From: Closterium sp. NIES-65
Lineage: Eukaryota > Streptophyta > Zygnematophyceae > Desmidiales > Closteriaceae
Reading direction: 5' to 3'
DNA length: 64,000 nt
Assembly: GCA_948144175.1 (NCBI GenBank)
Contig: CANXME010002497.1
Span: forward strand, 434,001-498,000
Every line of letters starts with the position of its first letter. Within the stretch, counting starts at the first letter, position 1. The position numbers and the translations under genes are program-made. A model generated the notes under the pieces. The model was given only the letters and a program-made list of their open reading frames with translations, searched no databases and was not told where the DNA came from. Positions 1 through 10,984 of this stretch are shown piece by piece.

Positions 1-432
1 GTGCCTTAGCACATGGCACCCCATCACACGGCGCTTCTCAAGCTCTCCTCACCTGCTGCGCCACGCGCTGCCTGCACGCCCTCCGACAGTGAAGTGGAGA
101 TGTGGAGTGGAGAAGGCTTCATGGAGAATGCAGGTCTGGTTGACTTGGGGCGAGATGAAAGGGTGTTTCAGACTGCCACATGTGGAGGTGGAGTGGTGGA
201 GAAGCAGGGAGGGGAGGGGGGGGGGAAGTGAAAGCAAGGTGGGAAGGGAGTGGATCCAGGGGCAGAGTGGGGAGGGGGAGGCGAGGGAAGAGAGAGGGGG
301 GGTAACAAGAAGAGGTGGAAAGGGAGAAGGGGAGTGTGAGGAGGGGGCAGAAGTGGAGGAGATGGAAGGGACAGATTTCGAGGAAGGAACCGAGAAGCTT
401 TCGAGGAAGGAACCGAGAAGCTTCTGAGGGAG
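1..432. other. Purine-rich leader, no gene resolved
   Basis: This stretch is strongly G/A-rich on the plus strand. It runs without a break into copy A of the unrecognised family that follows, and the gene probably begins outside the window. Long open frames on both strands here come from the base bias. I see no recognisable protein motif. Confidence 0.4.
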
Positions 433-1305
433 ATGGAGAGGGGGCTTAGCACAATGGAGCAAGTGGTTTGGGCGAGTAGCAGCACGGGGCAGGGAGGAGG
501 AGTTGTGAAGGGAGGGGTTGTGGTTGCGCGGAAAAAAACGGCTGATCACGGGTCGGAAAACAAGGGGGATGGTAAAAAGAGAAGGAAGGGAGGCGTGGGA
601 GAGAGGATAGACGCTGTGAACGGGAAGTGGAAAGGAGAGACAGCGAAAGGAGAGGGGGGGAAGAGGCGAGAGGGAGGTGGAATGGGAGGGGCAGGTGGGA
701 AAAGGAGGAATGTTGCTGAGGAGAACCTTCCAGGAAAGAGGTGGAGGGTTGCGGCTAACTGGGTGCCTTGTGCTGTGGGCACCATGCCGTCCCTAGCTGC
801 CAGCTCCGGCGTTCTCCCGAACCTGGAGCCGCTGCTCGAGGCTGCGAGGAGGTTTAGCGCAGGCCCTGGCTGGGCGTTTGGTCCGGATGGAGGTTCGGGT
901 GGGTTAGGTTTGGACAAGAGAGCATGGGAGGGGGAGCAGAGTGGTGAAAGGGGAGGGAGAGAAGGGAAGGGTGGGGTGGTTGGGGAAGACAGGGCGAGGT
1001 GCAAGGAGGTTGATGGAGTTAGAGGGGTTAGAGGGGAAGGGGGCGGTGCAGAAATAGAGGTGGGAGTAGGTGCTGCTTTTGGTAGTGGTGCTGGTGATGG
1101 TGCTGATGGTGGTGGTGAGGTGGGTGCGATAGCACAGTTGAAAACGGCTGCAAGCAATGGTCTGTTGGGAGAAGCAGCAACGCTGACAGGTGCACACGTG
1201 GAGGCAGAGGCAGATGAGGTGGGAGCTGCTGGGGCAAGTGGTGACCCTGTTGCTGCTTCAGGATACGATTGGGCAGCTTTGAAACATTCGATTGCTCTAA
1301 TCTGA
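433..1305 (+). CDS. Unrecognised conserved protein, copy A (3' part)
   Basis: I do not recognise this protein. From about residue 95 it holds a block reading NWVPCAVGTMPS, then SSGVLPNLEPLLEAARRF and GWAFGPDG. It ends YDWAALKHSIALI before a TGA stop. The same block occurs at 22010-21840 on the minus strand (copy C), and the same end occurs at 17319 (copy B). Between A and C most differences in the block fall at third codon positions of this frame, including AAC/AAT, CCT/CCC, TTT/TTC and GAT/GAC. That argues that this strand and frame were translated. The first ~90 and the middle ~100 residues are low-complexity Gly/Arg/Lys or Gly/Ala. The start codon is uncertain; an upstream exon is likely, because copy B begins with a separate targeting-peptide exon. 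Confidence 0.45.
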   Translation: MERGLSTMEQVVWASSSTGQGGGVVKGGVVVARKKTADHGSENKGDGKKRRKGGVGERIDAVNGKWKGETAKGEGGKRREGGGMGGAGGKRRNVAEENLPGKRWRVAANWVPCAVGTMPSLAASSGVLPNLEPLLEAARRFSAGPGWAFGPDGGSGGLGLDKRAWEGEQSGERGGREGKGGVVGEDRARCKEVDGVRGVRGEGGGAEIEVGVGAAFGSGAGDGADGGGEVGAIAQLKTAASNGLLGEAATLTGAHVEAEADEVGAAGASGDPVAASGYDWAALKHSIALI

Positions 1306-1732
1306 CCACAAGAACACCGGATAGTAATTGTTTTGTTTATCTTCTTATTTCTTCTTACAACACCATTTGATTGTTTTGTACTCTCTGACACCTGTACCGT
1401 TAACTTGGTGCAGCTCACCTGCTCTCTGCTTTCTTGTAATTCCTTACTGTTTTGAGACATCAGTACGGTACACCGTACTTCCATATGCCTACATTTCCTC
1501 CAGGCAACTACCAGTAGCATGTAAGAGTTGTGCTCGATGAAGCTCGCTTGTGGCCCAAGAAAAAAGGTCGAGGGAGGTGGTTAGGTTAGGAAGGGATGCT
1601 TCGAAGCACATGCATGCAGTGGGGTGGGGGCGGGACCCGCACATCTAACTAGTCCCTGGTTTACCTAGCTTGCTCACACGTGCCAGAACAGCCTGACATT
1701 CGGCTCTTGATTAGTGTCCCATCAAAATTGTT
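1306..1732. other. No gene seen
   Basis: This is the 3' flank of copy A. It contains short open frames only and shows no resemblance to other parts of the window. Confidence 0.4.
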
Positions 1733-1866
1733 CTATGCACAAGCAGGCAGCGCGGTCCCACACAGGTTGGGGTTCCCTGGTTTGAGATCGCTTCTCTTCA
1801 GCTTGCTCAGAGCGAAACAACAGCCCCTGACAACCAGTTCCCTGGTAGTGCCCCATTGCATAGGTT
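1733..1866 (-). repeat. Tandem duplication of the LRR terminal exon
   Basis: About 125 bp repeats the coding end of the LRR gene just upstream on the minus strand (1867-1990). Both copies encode a variant of GNPNLCGT followed by PLPACA or ALPACA. The duplicate lies beyond the stop codon of the main gene and carries several substitutions, so it is probably not translated from that gene. Confidence 0.75.
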
Positions 1867-2099
1867 CTAAGCACAGGCAGGCAGGGGGGTTCCACACAGG
1901 TTGGGGTTCCCTGGTTTGAACGAGCCTCGATTCAGCTTGCTCAGAGCAGCCGGAACAGCCCCTGACAGCTGATTCCCTGCCAGGCGCACTTGTTGTATCA
2001 TTCCCGGCCAAACCGCGGGTATTTTTCCCGAAAGGTTGTTGTATGCCAACCCGAGTACTTGCAACTGTTTCATGCTGCTCACACCTGCGGGGATGGGGC
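1867..2099 (-). CDS. LRR receptor-like protein, exon 2 (C-terminal)
   Basis: This is the second exon of the gene whose first exon is at 12307-10985. It encodes the last leucine-rich repeats (GPIPAGVSSMKQLQVLGLAY, NNLSGKIP, NQLSGAVP) and the typical end cap GNPNLCGTPLPACA, then a TAG stop. The acceptor CAG ends at 2100. Joining it to the donor after 10985 gives a phase-1 junction that reads LTG|PIPAG in perfect LRR register. No transmembrane segment or kinase follows, so the product would be a secreted LRR protein, unlike the usual receptor kinase with this cap. The intron contains the 8.5 kb copia element. Confidence 0.75.
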
Positions 2100-2199
2100 C
2101 TGAGGGGTTGAGGAGCGGAGGGGACAGATTGAGGGAGTGAGAAACAGGTTTAGGGTTGGGGAAGGTGAGGGGGCCTGCCCCATCTTGCAGCGGAGGGGG

Positions 2200-2330
2200 T
2201 GTCAGAACATATAGCTTGTGCTTATTGTGTAGGCTATAGTGGGGTAGCCCATAAGGGGTACAACTCAATTAGGGTTAGTACTTGTACTCAGTTCATTCAT
2301 AGTTCAATCATTCTCGTTTCGGTTTTCTCA
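2200..2330 (+). repeat. 5' LTR of copia A
   Basis: Begins TGTCAGAACATATAG and ends TTTTCTCA. It matches 10557-10688 with about eight differences, and resembles the LTR of copia C and, in reverse orientation, of the non-autonomous element at 44609-46112. Confidence 0.92.
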
Positions 2331-2346
2331 TGGTATCGAGTAGGTT
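2331..2346 (+). promoter_or_regulatory. Primer-binding site, initiator-Met type
   Basis: TGGTATCGAGTAGG directly follows the LTR. It resembles the plant initiator-Met site TGGTATCAGAGC. Copia C has TGGTATCGAGCAGG at the same place (48916). Confidence 0.7.
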
Positions 2347-2459
2347 TCCTAGTGGGAACTGTGCCTAGGGCCAACCAAGTCGAAACTTTTTTTTTCCTGC
2401 CCGGAGCGCGCTCAGCCCGAGTCGCGCTCCTCTCTCTCATCTCGTCGAGCCGCCTTAGC

Positions 2460-3060
2460 GACTGTGTCGCACCGCCCTAGCGGCCCCGTCGCCCTAGCGG
2501 CCCCGTCGCCCTGGCGGCCCCATCGCCCTAGCGGCCCCGTCGCCTAGCCCTACGGCCCCGTCGCCTAGCCCTACGGCCCAGGCGACGTCCTGTCCCGACC
2601 CCGCCGCCCTTCACTGCGGCCCCGCCGCCCTTCACTTCGGCCCCGCCACCCTTCGCTGCGGCCCCGCCGCCCTTCGCTGCGGCCCCGCTGCCCTTCGCTG
2701 CGGCCCCGCCGCCCTTCGCTGCGGCCCCGCCGCCCTTCGCTGCGGCCCCGCCGCCCTTCGCTGCGGCCCCGCCGCCCTTCTCTGCGGCCCCGCCGCCCTT
2801 CTCTGCGGCCCCGCCGCCTCTCTCGCTGCGACCCCGCCGCCCTTCGCTGCGGCCCCGCCGCCCCTCTCACTTCGGCCCCGCCGCCCCTCCTGCTGCGGCC
2901 CCGCCACCTACCTCGCAGCCCCGCCGCCCTCCCAGCGGCCCTGCCGCCCTACCAGCGGCCCTGCCGCCCTACGTCACCGAGCCGCCCGTTCCGCCCGAGC
3001 CGCCCGAGCCGCCCGAGCCGCCTGAGCCGCTGAGGAGCCGAGCCGCTGGTGCAGCAGAGC
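2460..3060 (+). repeat. GC-rich minisatellite leader of copia A
   Basis: Arrays of GCGGCCCCGTCGCCCTA-like units pass into roughly 21 bp units of the form CGCTGCGGCCCCGCCGCCCTT, then into CCGCCCGAG units. They lie between the primer site and the gag start. Long antisense frames here are artefacts of the repeat. Comparable arrays occupy the leaders of copia B and C and most of the non-autonomous element at 44609-46112. Confidence 0.85.
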
Positions 3061-3215
3061 CGCAGTTGCTACTGAGCCGTCCGAGTCGCTCGAGCCGCCG
3101 TGTTGCCGAGCTGCTGTGCTGCAGAGCTGCCCGAACCGCCCTGTCTGGTGAGAGCAGCGCTTCTGTCACTGCACTGCCCCTGTCCTACAGTTAGTGCTGC
3201 TAGTCTACTGCTGTC

Positions 3216-6200
3216 ATGGCTACCCCAAGTGTTCTCGCTTTTGACGCTGAGGGTCGGGCCATTGACTTTGAGGTCTGGGTAGATGACCTGCAGCTTTTCC
3301 TACACTGCGATAGGGCAGACGGTCTCTCCCTCTTTGACCTCACCTCTGGCGCCTCCCCTGCCCCTGCTGCTGACGCTGACGCCACTGTTCGCTCCCAGTG
3401 GGCCACGCGCGATGCTGCTGCACGTCTTGCTATGCGTCGCCACCTCCCTACCTCCGAGCGCGCGCACTTTAGTCAGAACAAGAGTGCTCAGACCTTGTAC
3501 GACGCTGTAGTTGCGCGCTACTCCTCCCCTGCCACTGCTGCACTGAGCCGTCTCATGCTACCGTACCTCTTCCCTGACCTTAGTGCCTTTCCCACAGTCG
3601 ATGACCTCATTACGCACCTCCGCACTAGTGACACTCGCTACCGGCTGCGCTTCCTGCTGACTTCTGCGCCAAGAACCCCCCCCCCCCATGTACATCACTC
3701 TCTACTACTTAGTCACTCGCCTCCCTGACTCCCTTCGCGTAGTCAGAGACCACTTCCTCTCAGTCTGTCCCACCACCCTCACTGTTGACCTCCTCGAGAA
3801 GTCCCTCCTAGCGGCCGAGAAGAGCATAGTCGCTATAGGGGCCTCTCGTGGTGACCCGCGCACCCCCATCTTTGAGGGGTGTTCCCCCTCCCCCCTGCTG
3901 CCCTCTGTTGCCTTTGCTGCTGCGGCCGACCTTCTTGGTCTTGAGTCGGTCGGTGCGGCGTCTGCCCCTAGCGGGAGACGCCGCTCTGGCAAGGGCAAGG
4001 GGGGCAGGAGCACTGGAGGGGCGAGCGGGGGCGGTGGAGGTGGAGGTGGAGGCGGCGGGGGGAGTGGGGGTGGCGGTGGGAGTGGTGGTGGGGGTGGAGG
4101 TGTCGGTGGCGGCAGTGGAGGCGGAGGCGGCGGCGGCGGTGGTGGTGGGAGCGGAGGTGGCGGCGGTGGAGGAGGCGGCGGAGGCGGCGGTAGTAGCGGA
4201 GGCGGCGGAGGTGGCGGAGGCGGCGGAGGCGGCGGGGGTGGCGGTGGAGCTGGTCGCGGGTCTACGCAGAGGAGTGGCTCCGGTGGTGGTCCGCGCTAGC
4301 AGCAGCAGCGCGGTCGTGAGACCCTGTCCCCGCAGCAGCTCCGTGAGTGGTACACTGCACGCCAGCGGGGTGGGGGTTTTGGTCCGTGCACCTACGTCCT
4401 GCGCACCGGCGACCGTGCGGGTGAGCAGTGTGAGGGTGCACACCCCACCCAGCGCTGCTTTGGCCGCCTGACGGATGCGTGGCGTCAACAGTTCTCGGAG
4501 GCCTCCGAGATCCCTTGCTGGGGCGAGCTGTCTAGGGCGGGTGTTGCCATCTATGATCTTGATTTTGATACTATTCTTTCTGCCATGTATGCTGTGTCTA
4601 TTAGTGATGAGGGTGACTGTTACCGCTGTTTCCCGCCCAATCCGGGCATTGAGACTGCTGCTCTAGGTAGTGGTGAGGCGGCTGCCCTAGGTGCTTGCGA
4701 CGCTGCTGCTCTAGGTGCTAGTGCGTCTGCGTCCTCAGGTACTCGTGAGTCTGCGCTCTCAGGTACTACGTCGGCTTCGGCCTCCCTCACCTTCACCCTT
4801 GACTCTGGGGCTTCTCGCTCCTTCTTTCGGGACCGCACCACACTCACGCCGCTTAGTCGGCCGGTTGCGGTGTCTCTGGCTGACCCCTCTGGGGGTCGTG
4901 TCCTGTCTCACTTCTCCACGGTCCTCCCGTGTTCGGCGGCTCCCTCTGGCACCCTGTCTGGTCTCCACCTCCCCTCGTTCTCTACGAACCTGGTGAGTGG
5001 TGCTGACCTACAGGATGGGGGAGTACACCAGTTCACTCCTGCGCGTCAGCGGGTGACGCACTGCACAGAGGCTAGCACAGGCCGACACCTGGCTACGTTT
5101 ACCCATCAGCCGGGGTCGAGCCTGTACACACTGACCACTGCGTCTCCTCCAGTTGTTGAGTCTGGTAGGGTCACTGCGTCGGGTCAGGTGTTTGCTGCAG
5201 CGTCCAGGTCTGGTCATGAGTCTGCCCCGTGTTCGTGTCGTCTCCTGTCTCACGAGACTCTTCTCTGGCATCACCGCCTTGGTCACCCCTCTCTGCTTCG
5301 GCTCAGAGGCATGGCCTCCCGTCTTCTTGTTTCTGGTCTCCCTCGGTCCCTCCCTCCCCTTCCTCAGGGCCCTGGCCCTACCTGTGTCCCCTGTGTAGAG
5401 GGGCGCCAGCGGGCTGCCCCTCACTCCTCCCAGTTTCCTCCGACAGAGGCCCCGTTGCAGACGCTTCACATGGACGTGTGGGGCCCAGCCTGCGTCCGTG
5501 GACAGGGTCACGAGTGCTACTTCCTGCTCGTTGTTGACGACTACTCGCGTTACACCGCAGTCTTCCCCTTGCGCAGCAAGGATGATGTCACTGAGGTGCT
5601 GATCGAATGGATCCGCGCAGCTCGTCTCCAGCTCAGGCAGAGCTTTGGCTCGGACTTTCCTGTTCTACGTCTGCACTCGGACAGAGGCGGAGAGTTTTCA
5701 TCTGGCCTTCTGAGAGCCTACTGTCGCGCACGAGGCATCCGTCAGACCTTCACGCTTCCGGACTCCCCGCAGCAAAATGGGATTGCTGAGCGCCGCATTG
5801 GCATGGTCATGGACGTCACTCGTTCGTCTATGATGCATACGGCTGCTCCCCATTTTCTGTGGCCGTTTTCGGTGAGGTACGCGGCGCATCAAATCAACCT
5901 ACACCCCAGGGTCTCCAGGCCGGAGACCTCCCCAGCCTTGCTGTGGACGGAGAAGGTTGGCGATGCGTCGGCGTTCCGGGTCTGGGGATCTCGGGCGTTT
6001 GTCCGCGACTTGTCTGTGGACAAGCTGTCCCCTCGTGCAGCTCCTTGCGTCTTCCTAAGGTTCCCCCCTAACGCGCCTGGGTGGCAGTTCTACCACCCCA
6101 CCTCTCGCCGTGTTCTGTCCTCCTAGGACGTCACGTTTGACGAGTCGGTCCCCTACTACCGCCTCTTCCCCTACCGCACTCCGTCCCTCCCCCCGCCGCC

Positions 6201-9200
6201 GCTCTTCCTTGTACCAGGTCCCCCTCCGGTAGACCCCCTCCCCCCTCAGGGTCCGTCCCCTTCAGGTGTGTCCCAGGTAGACGCAATCGAGCCTGTCGAG
6301 GTCACTGGTGACTCTGGTGCTGCTGAGGGTGCTGAGCTTGGGGGTGCTGCGACTGGGGGTGCTGAGCCTGGGGGTGGTGAGCCTGGGGGTGCTGAGTCTG
6401 AGGGAACTGCGCCTGGGGTTGCTGAGCTTGGGGGTGCTGAGCCTGGGGGTGCTGCGACTGGGGGTGCTGAGCCTTACAATGCTGAGCTTGGGGGTGCTGA
6501 GTTTCAGGGTACTGCGCCTGGGGTTGCTGAGCCTGGGGGTATTGAGCCTGGGGGTGCTGAGCCTGGGGGTGCTGAGCTTGGAGGTGCTCCGCCTGGGGGT
6601 TCTCCGGGTGCTTCGTCTCTGCGGGAGCCACTCTCTCCACGGGAGCTGTGCGAGTGGTTTGCCCGGCGCTGGAGGTGTGCTGCTGGTGCAGGAGGTTCTT
6701 CGGCTACTGAGGGTGCTGCTGTCGCGGGTCCCGGAGGTACTCGTACTGGGAGTACTGGAGCTGCTGGGCCTGCGGGTTCGACTGGAGCTGGTGCTGCTGA
6801 GGGTGTTGGAGCTGAGACTACTGCTGGCGGTCCTGCTGCGGGTACTCCTGAAACTGCTGGAGGTTCTGGCTCTACTGAAGGTGCAGTTGGAGCGGGTGCT
6901 CCTGCTGGGGGTGCTGGTGCTGTACCTGCTGTGTGTGGCGTTGCCGCGCGGCCTCGACCGTACTTCGTTCCACTCCTGTAGCAGGTTCTTGGTCTTCCGC
7001 CTTCTAATGGTCCTCCTCCTTCTTTAGAGTGTCCACAGCCAGTCCCGTCATAGTTACAGTTGCAGCCTTCCTCCCCTTTGCCTGCTCCTTCTCCCTACAC
7101 TGGTCCTACTGGAGGTCTTGCTGAGCGTCGTGAGCCTGCGTCTCGCCCTGCGTCGCCTGTCCGTGCTGCTCGCGCTAGTGGTCGTGGTTCGCGACAGCGT
7201 CCTCCTCCTGTCCCTGGCACGCACAGGATGTCTCTGCGTCCGTCCACTGCTCCTCTGCATGCCCCTTTTCCTTGTCCTCCTGCGTCCTCTCTTCCTGCTT
7301 TTGCCGACCCGGAGTCGGACTCTCTTCGTGCTGCGAGTCCTACTGTCACGCGTCTCCTGGCTACTGTCGTCACTGACCCTTCCTTCGAGTCCACTGCTGC
7401 GTCTACCTTAGTTGCTGAGCTTGTTGACTTTGCTGCTCGCTGTTGCCTAGACTACGTTGCTAGTCTTGTAGCTGAGTCTGAGTCTGTCTGTCCTCCGTCC
7501 GTCGGGGGTGAGTGTGCCCTTGGCACGGACGTCCTTGAGGACAGGCAGGAGGATTTCCAGTGCTTGGCTGCTGCTTCACCTCATCTTGTGTCCGTATCGC
7601 TTATCCCTGAGGGAGACCCGGATGCACTTGACATCCCGACTCCGCGCTCTTACGCGGAGGCGATAGAGGGTCCCTACTCCTCTCAGTGGCAGGCAACTAT
7701 GGATGCAGAGATGGCTTCCTGGAAGTCCACAGGCACCTACGTTGACGCTGTCCCCCCTCCTGGGGCGAACATCGTCAGTGGCATGTGGATCTTCAGGGTG
7801 AAGCGGCCGCCGGGTTCTCCGCCTGTCTTCAAGGCGCGTTACGTGGCTCGTGGCTTCAGTCAGCGGCAGGGAGTTGACTACTTTCAGACCTTCTCTCCCA
7901 ACCCAAAGATGACCACTCTTCGGGTACTGCTGCACGTTGCTGCTCACCGTGACTACGAGCTGTGTCAACGGGAGTTGGGTATTGGCCCCGTCCTCGCTTG
8001 GGCGGAGCCGACTTCGTGGTCGGGTGTGAGGGGAGCAGCCGACCTGTAGCAGTGGGTGAGCTGGTCGACGAGGAGGTCGACCTGCACGGGGAACCACTGC
8101 ACGGGCGCCGACTTCAGGGTGGCGCCGACTTCAGGGAGGTCGTCTTGGGAGTCGACCTGTGGAGGACGTCAACTTGGTGAAGCGGACTTCTGCGGTTGGC
8201 TAACGGACTGCTAGTCGACCTGTTAGTGGTCGACTGGACCTGGTGGTCGACGAAGGAGGGGCCGACGTCGACCTTGACTCAGGGCGCCAAGCAGGAAGAC
8301 GCCGAGCAGGAGGACGCCGCCCTGGAGGCCTGGTTGGCGTCCCGTGCGTCTGCACGGCGTCCGGACCCCGGACGCCGATCTGGGCGTCGGGTCCCGACAC
8401 CGACCTGGGTGTCTAGTCGGCGTCCAAGGAGGAGGGACGCCGCTCTGGAGGTGTGGTCGGCGTCCCGGGCGTCTGGACGCCGACCAGGGGGTTCGGAAGG
8501 CGTCCTGGGCGCCTGGACGCCAGACTGGGGACGCCGGGCATGCGTGACCGGCTACGGACTACGTGAGCCGACCAGGCGTGGTTGCCCAGTTGATCGGGAT
8601 ACCCGGGCGACGTGCGCGAGTGTCGCCAGGGTGGAGACTGCGAGGCAGACCCCGGGGGTGGTATCCCGAGGTCGACGTGGCCGGTGGGCACAGTCGCTGG
8701 CGTGGAGTCTGCCAGGCGTCTGCGTTGCGCACATGACAGGGAAGTGCGCACCAACCAGCTGCGCGCACCTGCGAAGCAGGTGCACCGTTGTCCTGCGGGT
8801 GCAACGCTGGGCAGCCGACTTGGTGCAGCGCTGGCACACCGTGGACTTGCAACGTTGGCGAACCGCTACCCTGCTACGCTGGAGGTCGACCAGCAGCCTA
8901 GCTAGCTCTGATGTAGTCAATGTTGCCAATGTTGTTGCCACCATTGTTCTGAACTTTTCCTAGTGAAACTCTTGCCAATTTTCCCCGTGAACTAGCAAGT
9001 AGTGTGTGCACAAGGAAAACGACTAAGGACTAACGAACGCAGAGATCACACGAGCACATGTGCCTAGCCCGTAGCCTAGCTCCCGTTGCTGCAGTTATCT
9101 CCGCAAGCTGCACTCTCTTGACTTCAGCACTGCTTTCTTGCAGGGCAGCCTGCACGAGGAGATCTGGCTGCGCCGCCCACCTGGCTTCACTGGGTCTTTC

Positions 9201-10453
9201 CCTCGTGGTACTCAGTGGAGTCTCCGTCATCCAGTCTACGGTCTCCGCCAAGTGCCACGTGATTGGCACGACACACTGAGGACTACGCTTGCGGCTCTTG
9301 GGTTTGCTCCTTCTACTGCCGACCCGTCGTTGTTTCTGCGCACCGACACCTCTCTGCCGTCCTTCTACATCCTCGTGTACGTCGACAATTTGGTCTTTGC
9401 CACAGCTGACACTGCTGGAGTCGCCTACGTGAAGTCCGAGCTGCAGAAGAGACACACGTGCACAGACCTGGGTGAACTGCGCAGCTACCTTGGCTTGCAG
9501 ATCACCCGGGACAGAGCACAGCGCACCATTACTCTGACTCAGTCACACATGGTGCAGCAGGTCCTTCAGCGCTTCGGCTTCATTACTCCTCGCCTCAGGC
9601 CACTCCTCTGCCTACTCGCCACTCGCTCTCAGCTCTGCCTTTGGATGAGTCCGTAGAGTCGAGTGGCCCGTATCCAGAGCTTGTTGGCTGCCTCATGTAC
9701 CCGATGACCTGCACACGACCTGACCTTGCATACCCTCTTAGCATTCTCGCACGCTATGTTGCTCCTGGTAGACACCGACGAGAGCACATGGCTGCAGCGA
9801 AGAGGGTGTTGCGCTACTTGTGCAGTACGTCGGGCATGGGGCTAGTGCTTGGAGGGCGGAGTCCAGTGGTCCTTACTGGGCACGCGGACGCTTCTTGGGC
9901 TGACGACCAGGCTACGCAGCGGTCGTCACAGGGCTACACCTTCAGCCTTGGTTCCGGCTCTGTTTCATGGCGGGCTACTCGCTTGTCTTCTGTTCTTGGC
10001 TCCAGTTGTGAGGCCGAGATCTACGCCGGGGCCATGGCTGCACAGGAGCTTCCCTGGCTCACCTACCTGCTGACCGACCTTGAAGAGTCGCCTCGTTCTC
10101 CTCCACTCCTGTACGTAGACAACAAGGCCATGCTGGCCTTGTGTCGAGAGCAGAGACTGGAGCACAGAACAAAGCACATTGCTCTTCGCTACTTTCTTGC
10201 TCGTGAGCTACAGCAGCGTGGTCAGTTGCGGCTTGCGTACGTGGCCTCTGAGGCTAACACTGCTGATGTCTTCACCAAGGCACTTGCGCCTTGTGATCAT
10301 CAGCGCTTCTGCACGCAGCTGGGTCTTGTGCCTGTCTTGCCTCACTTACCTCTTGACCTTGCTTGTACTGTTGGATATATATTCACTTGCTCTTGCTTGT
10401 CTAGTCCTTTATATATATATACTCCTGCATGTGAACTGGCCTTGTGGCCTTGA
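3216..10453 (+). pseudogene. Gag-Pol polyprotein of copia A, decayed
   Basis: The order is Gag (starts MATPSVLAFDAEGRA), a long Gly-rich linker (about 4010-4255), protease (LDSGASRSFF near 4800), GAG-pre-integrase (HHRLGHPSLL near 5270), integrase (DVWGPA, SDRGGEFSS, NGIAERRIGMV), a Gly-Ala-Glu-Pro repeat linker (6300-6620), reverse transcriptase (from 7060) and RNase H (GHADASWADD near 9880). Breaks: a frameshift in a C-run near 3680, CAG-to-TAG changes at 4297, 6124, 6979 and 7051, the solo LTR at 7963-9105, and a frameshift near 9587. The RT active-site box reads YVDN where YVDD is expected. Copia C keeps CAG at all four TAG positions, so the direction of change is clear. Confidence 0.9.
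7963..9105. mobile_element. Solo LTR (1143 bp) nested in copia A
   Basis: The copia A sequence stops at GACTACGAGCTG and resumes at AGCTGCACTCTC, matching uninterrupted copia C at 54607-54640. The insert begins TGTCAACGGG, ends TCTCCGCA, and is flanked by an exact 5 bp duplication AGCTG (7958-7962 and 9106-9110). TG...CA ends, a 5 bp duplication and no internal coding region fit a solo LTR left by recombination. It is rich in GTCGAC and GGCGTCC motifs. No other copy is in the window, so its family is unknown. Confidence 0.82.
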
Positions 10454-10556
10454 ACTTGTGCTCGGAATGTGTGGTGACTTTGTGGTCCACCCTGAGCTTG
10501 CTTTGCTTGACTGGTCTTGTGACCCCTTGTTCTCCCCCACTTTGCCTATGGGGGTG

Positions 10557-10688
10557 TGTTAGAACATATAGCTTGTGATTATTGTGTAGGACATTGGGGG
10601 GGTAGCCCATAAGGGGTACAACTCAATTAGGGTTAGTACTTTTACTCAGTTCATTCATAGTTCAATCATTCTCGTTTCAGTTTTCTCA
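10557..10688 (+). repeat. 3' LTR of copia A
   Basis: Begins TGTTAGAACATATAG and ends TTTTCTCA. It is preceded by the purine-rich tract ATGGGGGTG and followed by target duplication GGGGG. Confidence 0.92.
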
Positions 10689-10693
10689 GGGGG

Positions 10694-10984
10694 ATGAGGC
10701 CTAATGATGAGGGATGAGGAGAGTGGAGGTTGTAGAATGATTAATGATGGAGAATGGAGGATGGGGTAGGGGAAGCAGAAGAAAAGAGCGGGTAAGATCG
10801 GTGCTTGGAAAGCTCACAAGAAGAAAACAGATGATGAATGGTTCTGAGTGGTTCATATCAGAAGAAAGAAGTCACGTACATGAAAGGAGTGGGTGAGACT
10901 GTGGGTTCTGTGTCTAAACTAGCAGTTAATTGCATTGACATTAAACTGATTTGGTCGAATCTGCGGTTTTCCAATGCAGCTCAC
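10694..10984 (-). other. LRR intron remnant flanking copia A
   Basis: This is non-coding sequence between the copia insertion and exon 1 of the LRR gene. The donor GTGAGC lies at 10984-10979 on the minus strand. Nothing else is seen. Confidence 0.6.

Larger units (their letters stand above)
2200..10688 (+). mobile_element. Ty1/copia retrotransposon A (inactive)
   Basis: A complete element bounded by 131 and 132 bp LTRs (TG...CA), with an exact 5 bp target duplication GGGGG at 2195-2199 and 10689-10693. Order: LTR, primer site, GC-rich leader repeats, gag, protease, integrase, reverse transcriptase, RNase H, purine tract, LTR. The two LTRs differ at roughly eight positions, so this insertion is older than copia C. 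It lies inside the LRR intron in antisense orientation to the gene. A solo LTR interrupts its RT domain. Relatives in the window are copia B (35920-38903) and copia C (48783-56218). Confidence 0.93.

Noticed and set aside
3808-4488. Long antisense and alternative-frame ORFs over Gly-rich and GC-repeat DNA (also 45202-46079, 50547-51236, 52970-53641, 2571-2907)
   Set aside because: These Pro/Arg/Ala/Ser-rich frames arise because GGN and GCC repeats lack stops in several frames; the real coding frame is the retroelement protein on the other strand, or there is none.
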